Notes: generated by a model from the sequence alone, not told the origin. 64,000 nt of DNA from an uncultured Porphyromonadaceae bacterium (GCA_946410185.1 CAMJZI010000003.1:1-64000); one strand, 5' to 3'. Positions 30,085-41,176 are shown, numbered from the stretch's first letter. Made by a program: numbers and translations.

Positions 30085-31320
30085 ATGACCATCCAGCTCA
30101 TTCCACCACAGCAAGTGCAGGCAACTATCACATTGCCCATGTCCAAGAGCATCACCAACCGGGCCATGCTCATCGCTGCCCTGTGCGACGGACAGCCCCA
30201 AGTGCTTCGCCCGGCCTTGTGCGACGACACTGCCGCCATGGTCGACGCCCTGTCGCGGTCGGGAGGCAACATCAATGTGGGCGCCGCCGGTACCGCCATG
30301 CGGTTCCTGACGGCCTACTTTGCCACTCGCGAGGGGGTCACTGTCACACTCGACGGTGTGGAGCGCATGAGGGAACGGCCCATCGGACCCCTTGTTGATG
30401 CCCTGAGGACATTAGGTGCCCGCATCGAGTACCTGGGTCACGAGGGTTATCCTCCACTGCGCGTCACGGGTACGGCCATGCACGGGGGCGACGTGACGAT
30501 TGACGGCGGCGTGAGCTCACAATTCACTTCGGCCCTGATGATGATCATGCCCATGCTGGGTGGAGGCACCATCCACTTGAGGGGAGACATCGTCTCGATG
30601 CCTTATATCCACATGACCGCTGCCGTGATGACCGACATGGGGGCGCGAGTACAAGTTAACGAGGGAACCATCATGATACACCCTGGATATGCAGCAAATG
30701 ACTATACCGTCGAGAGCGACTGGAGCGCCGCCGCTCCATGGTATGCCCTCGCGGCCCTGCAGCCTGGCTCATCGCTCACCCTCGAAGGGCTGAATGCCAA
30801 CAGCATCCAGGGCGATGCCGGGCTGGTGGAATTGGGCAATCGGCTGGGCATTGCCTCACGGTTCGGCGCTCATGGGGTAACTCTTGACACAAGCCACTTT
30901 ATCGGGTGCTGTTGCTCCTGTTTTGCCGACATGACAGCCACGCCCGACCTGGTCCCCTCATGGGTGGTGCTGTTGTGCCTGCTGGAGCGGTCATTCCGCA
31001 TGACCGGTGTGCGCACACTGCGGGCCAAGGAGAGCAACCGCATCGAGGCCTTGAAACAAGAACTGTCAAAACTGGGTTATGTCTTGAAGATTGAGAGCGA
31101 GGATGCCATTTCGTGGTATGGCGAGCGACAGCCCGTCGGCCAACAGCCTCCCGTCATCAATCCTCATGGCGACCATCGCCTGGCCATGGCATTTGCTCCC
31201 GCCGCAGTGCGGTTCCCGGGCTTGACAATCACCAATGCCGATGTGGTGGGCAAATCCTACCCCGCCTATTGGCAGCACCTGAAGCAAGCAGGATTCACTA
31301 TCAAGCAGTTGGCACAATAA
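30085..31320 (+). CDS. aroA: 3-phosphoshikimate 1-carboxyvinyltransferase
   Basis: LPMSKSITNRAMLIAAL; GNINVGAAGTAMRFLTAYFA; GVRTLRAKESNRIEALKQELSKLGY; HGDHRLAMAFAPAA. Confidence 0.94.
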   Translation: MTIQLIPPQQVQATITLPMSKSITNRAMLIAALCDGQPQVLRPALCDDTAAMVDALSRSGGNINVGAAGTAMRFLTAYFATREGVTVTLDGVERMRERPIGPLVDALRTLGARIEYLGHEGYPPLRVTGTAMHGGDVTIDGGVSSQFTSALMMIMPMLGGGTIHLRGDIVSMPYIHMTAAVMTDMGARVQVNEGTIMIHPGYAANDYTVESDWSAAAPWYALAALQPGSSLTLEGLNANSIQGDAGLVELGNRLGIASRFGAHGVTLDTSHFIGCCCSCFADMTATPDLVPSWVVLLCLLERSFRMTGVRTLRAKESNRIEALKQELSKLGYVLKIESEDAISWYGERQPVGQQPPVINPHGDHRLAMAFAPAAVRFPGLTITNADVVGKSYPAYWQHLKQAGFTIKQLAQ

Positions 31321-32835
31321 ATGCTATCAACAATGAAAATGAAAATGAATATGAAGACAAAACTCATTATCATTATGATTCTATCCACACTGCTTGCGCT
31401 CGATGCCGCATCGCGCACAACCGCCAGCCGCATGGTTGTCATCAGCGACACCCATCTGCTCAGTCCCGAACTCGTGACACCGGGCACGGCCATCAACCGG
31501 GCCGATGCAGGCGATACCAAGATGATGGCGATGAGCGATGACATCATGGGAGCCATCACCGACAGCATCATCGACCTGAAGCCGATGCTCGTCTTGCTCA
31601 CTGGCGACCTCACCCACAACGGGGAACGCGCCAGCCATGAACGCATGGTTCACTACCTGGACCGCATGGCGGCCCACGGCATCCAACCGCTCGTCATCCC
31701 CGGCAACCACGACTGCAACAATCCCTATGCCCGCAGCTTTGACAACGACAGGACATCACCCGCCCCCACCGTCACCCGGAGCGAGTTTGCCCAGCTCTAC
31801 GCCAACTATGGCTACGGAGCGGCCTCGCAGCGCGACCCAGCCTCGCTGAGCTACTGCTGCGAGCCTGTCAAGGGCCTTGTCGTCATCGGCATCGACAGCA
31901 ACATGGACGAGCAAAACACCCTGACGAGCCGGGGCGACAGTGTGGACAGCTACTACAACGGCGGGCGCATCAAGCCCGAGACGCTGCAATGGATCATCGC
32001 CCAGGCCGACAAGGCACGCAGCCAGGGCAAACACGTCATCGCCATGATGCATCATCACCTAGTGCCCCACTTTGACCAGCAAGACAGGTTCCTGGCCAAC
32101 TACATTGTCAAGAATCACGACGCCATCGCCCATCAACTCATGCAGGCAGGCATCCACACCATCTTCACTGGACACCTGCATGTGACCGACGCCGCCACAT
32201 TATATAATAGCAACCGCACCGACAGCATCGTCGAGATAGCCACCGGCTCGGCCATCTGCTATCCGTTTGCGCTGCGTGTGGCCACTCTGGAACGGGGAGG
32301 CAAGAAACGCGACAGCATCACATCACTTGACATCGACACGCGATGGCTCACAAGCACCACCTCATGCCCCACCCTGCGCGAACAAGGCCGACAACGCATC
32401 ATCAACTCCACCCCAGGCATGGCCGCGATGCTCTCCAGCAAGGCTTGGGACAAACTGGGCAGCCACATGGGGCAGCTCAAAAGGATGCTCGAGGTGGGCG
32501 GTGGCAAAACCAATCTGCCCGAAACCCCTCAACAAGCCACACGACTCGTGCTGCGCCACCTCAACGAGGTGCTCTCGCGCGCCCTGCTTGCCGTGGTCGA
32601 GGGCAATGAGCACGACAAGGGCACACAAGACATCATCAACCAGGGCAAGCAAGGCATACACGCCATGATCCAAGACGTTGCACCCGAACAAGCCGATGCC
32701 CTGTGGGAATTCTTCATTGCCGACGTGTACCCCAAGCTGGAACCGCTGCTGCGCAGCGTGCTGGAAGACCGCAATGCCGTTTCCACCCCTGGCGAGAATC
32801 ATACCGACGACCTGCATCTCACCGTCACTTTATAA
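31321..32835 (+). CDS. Secreted metallophosphoesterase
   Basis: VVISDTHLL; LLTGDLTHNGERASHE; VIPGNHDCNNP; MMHHHLVPHF; FTGHLHVTD. Confidence 0.9.
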   Translation: MLSTMKMKMNMKTKLIIIMILSTLLALDAASRTTASRMVVISDTHLLSPELVTPGTAINRADAGDTKMMAMSDDIMGAITDSIIDLKPMLVLLTGDLTHNGERASHERMVHYLDRMAAHGIQPLVIPGNHDCNNPYARSFDNDRTSPAPTVTRSEFAQLYANYGYGAASQRDPASLSYCCEPVKGLVVIGIDSNMDEQNTLTSRGDSVDSYYNGGRIKPETLQWIIAQADKARSQGKHVIAMMHHHLVPHFDQQDRFLANYIVKNHDAIAHQLMQAGIHTIFTGHLHVTDAATLYNSNRTDSIVEIATGSAICYPFALRVATLERGGKKRDSITSLDIDTRWLTSTTSCPTLREQGRQRIINSTPGMAAMLSSKAWDKLGSHMGQLKRMLEVGGGKTNLPETPQQATRLVLRHLNEVLSRALLAVVEGNEHDKGTQDIINQGKQGIHAMIQDVAPEQADALWEFFIADVYPKLEPLLRSVLEDRNAVSTPGENHTDDLHLTVTL

Positions 32836-32857
32836 ACTCCCTAACGCCACCACAACA

Positions 32858-34273
32858 ATGAGCCCATCATCAGCCTCCAGTATAAAGATAGCCATCATCA
32901 GCGACACGCATGTGATGGCACCGCAGTTGCTCGTCAGCGACGGAACCGCTATCGAGGAATACCTGACACGAGACCGCAAAATGCTGCGCGAGAGTGCCGA
33001 GATCCTGGACACGCTGGTGGCCAGCATACTGGAGCTAAAGCCTGACATGGTGCTCGTGACTGGCGACCTGACCAAGGATGGAGAACGCACAAGCCACCAT
33101 CTGGTCGCAGGCCAGCTGCAACGGCTTGTCGACAGCGGCATCCAGGTGCTGGTGGTTCCCGGCAACCACGATATCAATAACCCCGATGCCAAGGTTTATG
33201 ACGGCGACACGGCCACGCCCACAACCACCATCACCCGCGGCGAGTTTGCCGACATCTACCATAACATGGGCTATGACCAGCACTCGCGGCGCGACCCCGA
33301 CACGCTGAGCTACTGCCGTGACGTGACCGACCAACTCACCATTCTGGCCATCGACGCATGCATGGACAGGCTCAACACCTTTGTCTCGCGCGGCGATGCC
33401 CGTGATCACACCAAGGCCAGCGGACGCCTGGAGTCATCCAGCCAACAATGGCTCGTGGACCAAGCCACCCGGGCGACAGCCGGCGGCCGACGAGTCATCG
33501 CCATGATGCACCACCACCTGGTGCCTCACTTCCACATGGAGGAGACACTGGCAGCCCCCTACATGGTCGATGATGCCAGCCAACTGTGCCAGCGCCTTGT
33601 CAAGGCAGGCGTGCACGTCATCTTCACCGGACACCTGCACATCAGCGACATCAGCCAGACCAGCATGAAAGAAGGCAATATGGTCGAGGTGGCCACTGCG
33701 GCCGCCGTGGGGTATCCCTGCCAGTGGAGGGTCGCCACATGCAACACCGCGGCGGGCAAACTGCAACTGCGCAGCGTCACGCTGCAAAGTCTGCCCTCGG
33801 ATGCCGACTTCAACGAGCGGGCGCGCGACGTCTTCACCAACTGCATCCCCACCATGACCCGCGGTGTGCTGACCCGCTACTGGCCCGAAATCAGCCAGGC
33901 CATCAGCAACTACCGCGAGAAGCACCCCCACGTCATGCGATTCGTCACAATCCCCGACACCCCCGAAGCCATCGCCGACCTGCTGCTGCGCCACCTGCAG
34001 CAACCAGTCACCAGGGCCTATATCGCCTTTGCCGAGGGCAACGAGGGCGGCAACGACAACCAGAAACTTATCGACCAGCTCATCGACGGCGTTGATCATG
34101 TTGTGGATCACACCATCAGGGGCATCATGCGGCCCCTGGCCAAAGCAGCGCTTCACCTGCGCATCTATGGCACGTTCAAACTGGTTCTACGCAGCATTCT
34201 TGAAGACCTCAACGACATCGGCACCCCCAACGAGAGCATCATCAACGACCATACTGCTATTATTGGTTTATAG
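32858..34273 (+). CDS. Metallophosphoesterase (tandem paralog)
   Basis: IISDTHVMAPQLL; LVTGDLTKDGERTSHH; VVPGNHDINNP; MMHHHLVPHF; FTGHLHISD. ATG at 32858, 22 nt after the upstream stop. Confidence 0.9.
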   Translation: MSPSSASSIKIAIISDTHVMAPQLLVSDGTAIEEYLTRDRKMLRESAEILDTLVASILELKPDMVLVTGDLTKDGERTSHHLVAGQLQRLVDSGIQVLVVPGNHDINNPDAKVYDGDTATPTTTITRGEFADIYHNMGYDQHSRRDPDTLSYCRDVTDQLTILAIDACMDRLNTFVSRGDARDHTKASGRLESSSQQWLVDQATRATAGGRRVIAMMHHHLVPHFHMEETLAAPYMVDDASQLCQRLVKAGVHVIFTGHLHISDISQTSMKEGNMVEVATAAAVGYPCQWRVATCNTAAGKLQLRSVTLQSLPSDADFNERARDVFTNCIPTMTRGVLTRYWPEISQAISNYREKHPHVMRFVTIPDTPEAIADLLLRHLQQPVTRAYIAFAEGNEGGNDNQKLIDQLIDGVDHVVDHTIRGIMRPLAKAALHLRIYGTFKLVLRSILEDLNDIGTPNESIINDHTAIIGL

Positions 34274-34504
34274 TTTTCGGTTGCTTTTCACGGGCACCAC
34301 AACGTCAGCCGACAACCAAATATAAGCACAAGTATTGCTCGTTTATCCTAACATTTGGTTGCAGAAAATCATTTATTTCTACTGAAATACATAGTTTTGA
34401 TAACATTTTGTCTAAATTTATGCCGTTTTGTTTGGTTTGATGAGTTTTACTTTTTATTTTTGCAACTACGTTATAATTAGCGTCTTATCAAAAATCGTGA
34501 TATT

Positions 34505-34723
34505 ATGAGTGCCCCCAAAATTGAACTAACTTCCAGAGAAAAGGAAGTACTCGAATTGCTGTCAACAGGGTATAACAGCAAAGAAATCGGAGAGAAAATT
34601 TTCATCTCCTCAAACACTGTGGAGTATCACCGCAAGCAGTTATTGCGCAAGACCAATTCACGCAACGTGGCCGAGCTTATCGGAAAGGCATACCGTACAG
34701 GATTGTTAAAAATCAATGACTAG
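34505..34723 (+). CDS. Stand-alone LuxR/GerE-type HTH protein (72 aa, no receiver domain)
   Basis: LTSREKEVLELLSTGYNSKEIGEKIFISSNTVEYHRKQLLRKTNSRNVAELI. Confidence 0.93.
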   Translation: MSAPKIELTSREKEVLELLSTGYNSKEIGEKIFISSNTVEYHRKQLLRKTNSRNVAELIGKAYRTGLLKIND

Positions 34724-34741
34724 CATCAATACCCTAACATT

Positions 34742-34776
34742 AAGGCTATACCGTTAACGGCATAGCCTTATTTTTG
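34742..34776 (+). terminator. Intrinsic terminator of the LuxR-HTH gene
   Basis: AAGGCTATaCCGTTAACGGcATAGCCTTATTTTTG. Confidence 0.88.
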
Positions 34777-34805
34777 TCCTATCCACTCCTTCACTAAAAA
34801 AGCAA

Positions 34806-34850
34806 CATACCCACAGCCCAAAGCATCATGCACTCCGGGCTGTGGGTATG
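34806..34850 (-). terminator. Terminator-like hairpin downstream of mscL
   Basis: 14-bp perfect stem CATACCCACAGCCC...GGGCTGTGGGTATG. Confidence 0.75.
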
Positions 34851-34915
34851 ATAATGAAATGTAGAGCCATCGCCGCTACGGCGACGCATCCACCTTAAAA
34901 GGGGCTAGAGTGGGA

Positions 34916-35413
34916 TTACTTCTTCTCCTTCAGCAGGTCGCGGATGTCGGTAAGCAACTCTTCCTGGGTGGGACCAGCGGGAGCAGCAGGCTCTTCCTTC
35001 TTGGGCATGAGCTTGTTCATGGCCTTGATCATCAAGAAGATGCACAACGCGATAATCAGGAAGTCGATGACGTTCTGCAGGAACAGACCATACTTGAGCG
35101 TGGCACCAGCAGCCTCGGCAGCAACACCAGCGTTGGCAGCAACGGTGTTGGCAGCATCGGCAACGGCATCAACAGCGCCCTCGGCACCAACAGCCGATGC
35201 AGCGTCGCCCACCATCTTGGATACGGGAGGCAAGTGATACTCCAGGCCCGAGAGGTCTACACCACCTGTCAGCAGACCGATAGCGGGCATCAACACATCG
35301 TCAACGAGCGAGGAAACGATCTTTCCAAAAGCTCCACCGATGATAACACCGACAGCCATGTCCATCACATTGCCCTTCATGGCAAACTCCTTAAATTCTT
35401 TTACAAAACCCAT
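34916..35413 (-). CDS. mscL: Large-conductance mechanosensitive channel
   Basis: [42 protein letters not shown]. Confidence 0.96.
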   Translation of the reverse strand: MGFVKEFKEFAMKGNVMDMAVGVIIGGAFGKIVSSLVDDVLMPAIGLLTGGVDLSGLEYHLPPVSKMVGDAASAVGAEGAVDAVADAANTVAANAGVAAEAAGATLKYGLFLQNVIDFLIIALCIFLMIKAMNKLMPKKEEPAAPAGPTQEELLTDIRDLLKEKK

Positions 35414-35631
35414 AATTCTCTAGTTTTTAAAAATTAATATAATGATGACTTTTGACTTGTATTAAACATTCTTAATTCACGACTCATCATTGGCATTTTG
35501 CCACTCAAAGTCAACTTTATATAAAATTTTTAGTTAACTTTGCAGTCGAAATGGCGATTGCCGTGAGCAAACGTCATTGCAAAGATAACAAAAAATTATA
35601 ATAAAAGTTATATAACCACATTATTTATTAA

Positions 35632-36690
<1,059 letters not shown>

Positions 36691-36715
36691 TCAGCCCACT
36701 CTTGCTTAACGACTA

Positions 36716-36752
36716 TCCCCGCAATGCCCACGATGCATTGTGGGGATTTTTT
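36716..36752 (+). terminator. Intrinsic terminator of gapA
   Basis: TCCCCGCAATGC...GCATTGTGGGGATTTTTT. Confidence 0.9.
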
Positions 36753-36850
36753 CATAAAAAACGATAAAAAATTTGGATGATAGCACCTGCTTTGCTTAAC
36801 TTTGTAACCAATAAATCTTTTTTATTAACCATCTAAAACAGATCACGACA

Positions 36851-36964
36851 ATGAAGAAATGGAAATGCGTTGTGTGCGGTTACATCCATGAGGGTGACAC
36901 ACCGCCCGAAGAATGCCCCCTGTGTGGCGTTGGACCCGAGGACTTTGAGGAAGTGACCGAGTAA
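36851..36964 (+). CDS. Mini-rubredoxin, 37 aa (below the cutoff of the supplied ORF track)
   Basis: [37 protein letters not shown]; CxxCGY...CPLCG pair; TAACTTTG -7 box upstream. Confidence 0.9.
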   Translation: MKKWKCVVCGYIHEGDTPPEECPLCGVGPEDFEEVTE

Positions 36965-37057
36965 AGTTTACGGTACACCACTCTATACACATCAATTTTT
37001 GCATCACAAAACTGTTTAACTTACTTAATCAAAAAGAAATAACAACTAACAACAATT

Positions 37058-37609
37058 ATGGCTAAGAAATGGATCTGCACCGTGTGCGGTTACGTGCACG
37101 AGGGTGATACCCCTCCCGAGAAATGTCCACAGTGTAAACAACCCGCCGAGAAGTTCAAGGAACTCAAGGAGGATGAGGAAGTGGCCTATGCCGCCGAGCA
37201 CACGCTGGGCGTGGCCAAGGGCGTTGACCCCGAAATCCTCGCTGGACTCAAAGCTCATTTTGAGGGCGAATGCTCTGAGGTCGGTATGTATCTGGCCATG
37301 TCGCGCCAAGCCGACCGCGAAGGCTATCCTGAGGTAGCCGAAGCCTTTAAGCGTTATGCCTTTGAGGAGGCTGAGCATGCTGCCAAATTCGCCGAACTGT
37401 TGGGCGAAGTCGTTTGGGACACTAAGACCAACCTCGAGAAACGCATGGCTGCCGAGGCTGGCGCTTGTGAGGACAAGTTCCGCATCGCTAAGCTCGCTAA
37501 GGCTCAGAACCTCGACGCCATCCATGACACCGTTCACGAGATGGCCCGCGACGAGGCCCGCCACGGTCAAGGCTTCACTGGCCTGTACAACCGCTTCTTC
37601 AAGAAGTAA
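37058..37609 (+). CDS. Rubrerythrin with N-terminal rubredoxin-like domain
   Basis: [33 protein letters not shown] then diiron four-helix region with [34 protein letters not shown] and [14 protein letters not shown]. Confidence 0.95.
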   Translation: MAKKWICTVCGYVHEGDTPPEKCPQCKQPAEKFKELKEDEEVAYAAEHTLGVAKGVDPEILAGLKAHFEGECSEVGMYLAMSRQADREGYPEVAEAFKRYAFEEAEHAAKFAELLGEVVWDTKTNLEKRMAAEAGACEDKFRIAKLAKAQNLDAIHDTVHEMARDEARHGQGFTGLYNRFFKK

Positions 37610-37630
37610 GTATCCTTGAAGAATAATCAT

Positions 37631-37669
37631 CACAAAAATGCCTGGGTAAAACGCTCAGGCATTTTTGTG
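37631..37669. terminator. Terminator downstream of rubrerythrin
   Basis: CACAAAAATGCCTG...CAGGCATTTTTGTG, 14-bp perfect stem with T-run. Confidence 0.9.
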
Positions 37670-37742
37670 CAGCTTTTCATTAAACTAGAGTTACAAAAAT
37701 CGCTAACCACCTAACAAATAAGTGATTAGCGAATTTTCATTG

Positions 37743-37814
37743 TACTCCCGCTGGGAATCGAACCCAAATCTAAGGTTTAGGAAACCTCCATTCTATCCAT
37801 TGAACTACAGGAGC
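37743..37814 (-). tRNA. tRNA-Arg (anticodon CCT)
   Basis: Minus strand GCTCCTGTAGTTCAATGGATAGAATGGAGGTTTCCTAAACCTTAGATTTGGGTTCGATTCCCAGCGGGAGTA folds as a cloverleaf; anticodon loop TTCCTAA; T-loop GGTTCGATTCC. Confidence 0.95.
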
Positions 37815-37877
37815 ATCAAGAAACCGGCTGGCTGGCATGGCACCGTGGCCAGCCGATTCTATTCAGTTAGTCAGGAA

Positions 37878-40800
37878 TTACTTCCTGGCGGTGGCAAGAG
37901 CAGCCTCTTTCTTATCGCTGCGACGGGCAATCCAGTAGGCCACGGGCGAAGCGATGAACAGAGACGAGCAGGTACCGATGATGACACCGAGGATCATCGC
38001 GAAGATGAAGCTGCGGATCGACTCACCACCCAGGAACAGCATGATGAACAGCACGAGCAGGGTCGTGATAGAGGTCATCAATGTACGCGACAGGGTGCTG
38101 CACAGGGCCTTATTGAAGGTGGTGTACAGATCCTGCTTGGGATAGAGCTTGCGGTACTCACGCACACGGTCAAATACAACCACGGTATCGTTCACCTGAT
38201 AACCGATAACGGTCAGGATTGCGGCGATAAAGGTCTGGTCGATCTCCATGGAGAAGGGCAACAGGCCGTGCAGGTTGTAGAAGCCGATGACCACAAACGA
38301 GGTGAACGCTACGGCAGCCAGAGCGCCGATAGAGAACGCGATGTTGCGGAAACGGAACAGGATATAGAGTGCCATGGCAAGCAGCGAGAACAGCACAGCC
38401 CAAACGGCCTGGCGGGTCATATCGCTTGCGATGCTCGGGCCAACGGTCTCGCTCGAGACAACGCCCACGCTCTCGTTAGACATGCTGAAGTCGGTCTGGC
38501 TCATGTTGCCCAGCTCGCTCTTCAAGCCTGCATACAGCTTGCCCATGATCTCGTCGTCAACTCCCTCGCTGGCGTCGTTGATCTTGTAGTTGGTCGACAC
38601 GCGCACCTTGGTATCGTTATCGATGGTGATAACCGAGGTGTTGGCACCGGGGAACTGCTCGTCGAGCTGAGCATCCAGAGCCTGGGTCGAAACGGGATGG
38701 TCAAATTGTACCACAAAGTTGCGACCGCCCGAGAAGTCGATACCACGGTTCAGACCGCGAACGCCAAACAGGATACCCATGATGACGATAAGGGCCAGAA
38801 CAACAATCGCGGTCTTCTTGGCAGCACCCATGAAGTTGAACTGGACGTTCTCCATCAGGTGACGGGTCATGCTGGTGTTGAAGGTCATCTTGTCAAAGGT
38901 GCCCTTGTTCACAAAGTGCTCCATCACCAGACGGGTGGCGAACACTGCAGTGAAGAACGAGCAGCAGATACCGATTACCAGGGTAACGGCAAAACCGCGG
39001 ATGGGACCAGAACCGAGCAGGATCAGGATGATACCGGTGATAACGGTGGTCAAGTTGGAGTCGAAGATGGCCGAGAACGCATTCTTGTAACCATCGCTAA
39101 CGGCTGCCTTGAGACCCTTGCCGGCACGCAATTCCTCCTTACAACGTTCAAAAATCAGCACGTTGGCATCCACGGCCATACCCAACGTCAGCACAATACC
39201 AGCGATACCCGGCAGGGTGAGCACGCTCTGGAACGAGGCAAGGATACCCATGGTGAAGAACAGGTTCAGGAACAGACCCAGGTTAGCAATCATACCAGCC
39301 TGCCAGCCGTAGGTGCAAACCATGAAGATCATCAGCAGAATCAGAGCCACGATAAAGGAGATGAGACCCTTGCGGATGGACTCCTTACCGAGCGACGGAC
39401 CAATCACACTCTCGCTAGCCACATTGACACGTGCCACCATCTTACCCGACTCGAGCACGTTGGCAAGGTCACTAGCCTCCTCGACGGTGAAGCGGCCACT
39501 GATTTGTGAACGGCCACCATCAATCTGGCTGTTCACGTTGGGGAACGAGTAAACCTGGTCATCAAGAACGATGGCGATGGCCTTGCCGATGTTCTGACCG
39601 GTGATGCGGCTCCACTGGCGGGCGCCCTCGTCGTTCATGGTCATGGACACGACCTGACCTTGCAGGTTGTCAAACTCGCTGGTTGCGCGGGTAACAACGT
39701 CACCGTTCAGGACGGGCTGACCGTTAACGGTGCGCAGGGCGATGAGCTGGAACACCTCGTGACCATTCTGAGCCGTCTCGGGCTTAACGGTCCAAGCCAA
39801 CTTGAGGTCGGCGGGAAGGATCGTCTTGGCGATGGGCGAATGGATTATAGCATTGACAGCGGCGGTGTCGCTTGCGCTCACATAACCAACAACGGGAGAT
39901 CCGGCACCTGCACCAGCCATGGCCTCAAAGCCGGTGAGCTGGGCAAGGGTCAGCGACTCTTCACCCTTCTTGGCGGCGGGAGCCTTCTTGGCGGCATCCT
40001 TAGCGGTGCTGTCGGCGGCAACATTAGCCTCGGCAGTGGCCTGGGCGGCAGCGGCGGTGCTGTCGGCAGCGGCCGGCGCTACGGTCTTGTTGGCCTGGGC
40101 CTGATCGCTGAGCTGACGCAGAGCGCCAACAACGTCACCCAGGGTATAGGTCTCGTAGAACTCCAGGTTAGCGGCACCCTGCAACAGCTTGCGCACGCGC
40201 TCGGGCTCCTTCACACCCGGCAGCTCAAGCAGGATGCGGCCGGTGCTCTGCAACTTCTGGATATTGGGTTGTACCACGCCAAAGCGGTCGATACGGTTGC
40301 GCAGCACCTTGTAGGAGTTGTCCACCATGCTGTTGACCTCGTCATTCAAGATACTCTGCACCTCACGGTCATTGGCATTGGGCTTCTCCTTGATGCGCTC
40401 GATGCCGCGGAAGATCTGAGCCAGGTTGCCCTCGGGAGCCAGCTTCTTGTACTCCTTGCAGAAGGAGCCCACAAAGTCGTCCTGGGCGGTCTGGCTGCTC
40501 ATCACGTTGTCGATGGCCTGGTTAAACTTCTTGTCGGGATTGTTGTTCGCAAGGGCGCGCAAGATGTCGGGCACCGAGATCTGCAGTGTCACGTTCATAC
40601 CACCCTTCAAGTCAAGGCCGAGGCCCAACTCTTTCTCACGAACCTGCTGGAAGGTGTAATAACCAAGGTACACCTTCTCGTTGGCGAGGGAGTCCAGATA
40701 CTCATTCAGCGCGGTCTTGTACTTCTCGTTGCTGGTGTCGGCACTCTTAATGCCGGCGGCAGCAAGCGCCTTCTGCTCCGCCTTGTTCTGGTAGTGAGTG

Positions 40801-40883
40801 CTCACCACCGTGAACGACAGGTAGAACAAGCAAATCAAGATCAATGCATAAGTAAGGACTCTAATAAAACCTTTAGTTTGCAT
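37878..40883 (-). CDS. secDF: Protein translocase SecDF fusion
   Basis: GLDLKGGMNVTLQISV; GKESIRKGLISFIVALILLMIFM; AVDANVLIFERCKEELRAG; GVRGLNRGIDFSGGRNFVVQF; GYQVNDTVVVFDRVREY. Confidence 0.96.
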   Translation of the reverse strand: MQTKGFIRVLTYALILICLFYLSFTVVSTHYQNKAEQKALAAAGIKSADTSNEKYKTALNEYLDSLANEKVYLGYYTFQQVREKELGLGLDLKGGMNVTLQISVPDILRALANNNPDKKFNQAIDNVMSSQTAQDDFVGSFCKEYKKLAPEGNLAQIFRGIERIKEKPNANDREVQSILNDEVNSMVDNSYKVLRNRIDRFGVVQPNIQKLQSTGRILLELPGVKEPERVRKLLQGAANLEFYETYTLGDVVGALRQLSDQAQANKTVAPAAADSTAAAAQATAEANVAADSTAKDAAKKAPAAKKGEESLTLAQLTGFEAMAGAGAGSPVVGYVSASDTAAVNAIIHSPIAKTILPADLKLAWTVKPETAQNGHEVFQLIALRTVNGQPVLNGDVVTRATSEFDNLQGQVVSMTMNDEGARQWSRITGQNIGKAIAIVLDDQVYSFPNVNSQIDGGRSQISGRFTVEEASDLANVLESGKMVARVNVASESVIGPSLGKESIRKGLISFIVALILLMIFMVCTYGWQAGMIANLGLFLNLFFTMGILASFQSVLTLPGIAGIVLTLGMAVDANVLIFERCKEELRAGKGLKAAVSDGYKNAFSAIFDSNLTTVITGIILILLGSGPIRGFAVTLVIGICCSFFTAVFATRLVMEHFVNKGTFDKMTFNTSMTRHLMENVQFNFMGAAKKTAIVVLALIVIMGILFGVRGLNRGIDFSGGRNFVVQFDHPVSTQALDAQLDEQFPGANTSVITIDNDTKVRVSTNYKINDASEGVDDEIMGKLYAGLKSELGNMSQTDFSMSNESVGVVSSETVGPSIASDMTRQAVWAVLFSLLAMALYILFRFRNIAFSIGALAAVAFTSFVVIGFYNLHGLLPFSMEIDQTFIAAILTVIGYQVNDTVVVFDRVREYRKLYPKQDLYTTFNKALCSTLSRTLMTSITTLLVLFIMLFLGGESIRSFIFAMILGVIIGTCSSLFIASPVAYWIARRSDKKEAALATARK

Positions 40884-41108
40884 TTGTTTGAATTGTGAAT
40901 TATTTAATTAAATTTTGTTAATTTTCGCCTCAAACTTCTTTTTCAGCCTGCAAATATACTGCTTTTTCTGAAAGTGAGGCACAAAAAACACAAGTTTTTA
41001 GTTTCCACCCTATTTATTTTAATGTGTAAAACCACTTTCTCCCCTATAAAAACTACCAAAAACCACCTCGCCACCCCACTTCTCACTCGTGAACAAGCTA
41101 TCCCCCTT

Positions 41109-41176
41109 GGACGGTTCGGGGACGGTTCCCCAGTCACTAGAAATGCATGCATTCTTGAGACTCAGGAACCGTCCCC
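41109..41176. repeat. REP-like imperfect palindrome
   Basis: GGACGGTTCGGGGACGGTTCC...GGAACCGTCCCC with inner near-palindrome AGAAATGCATGCATTCT. Confidence 0.75.

Noticed and set aside
31321-31360. (ATGAAA)n-like repeat at the start of the metallophosphoesterase ORF as a phase-variable start
   Set aside because: The hexamer unit preserves frame, so copy changes would only alter the Met/Lys count; no on/off switching expected.
37722-39509. 595-aa plus-strand ORF covering the tRNA and part of secDF
   Set aside because: Antisense to the unambiguous SecDF ORF and overlaps tRNA-Arg; composition is H/Q/T-rich and shows no domain.
39905-40110. Ala-rich insert in SecD as a fused extra protein
   Set aside because: Low-complexity linker in the periplasmic region; SecD motifs continue on both sides in frame.
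39660-40898. 412-aa plus-strand ORF antisense to the secDF 5' half
   Set aside because: Spurious mirror ORF of a GC-rich gene.
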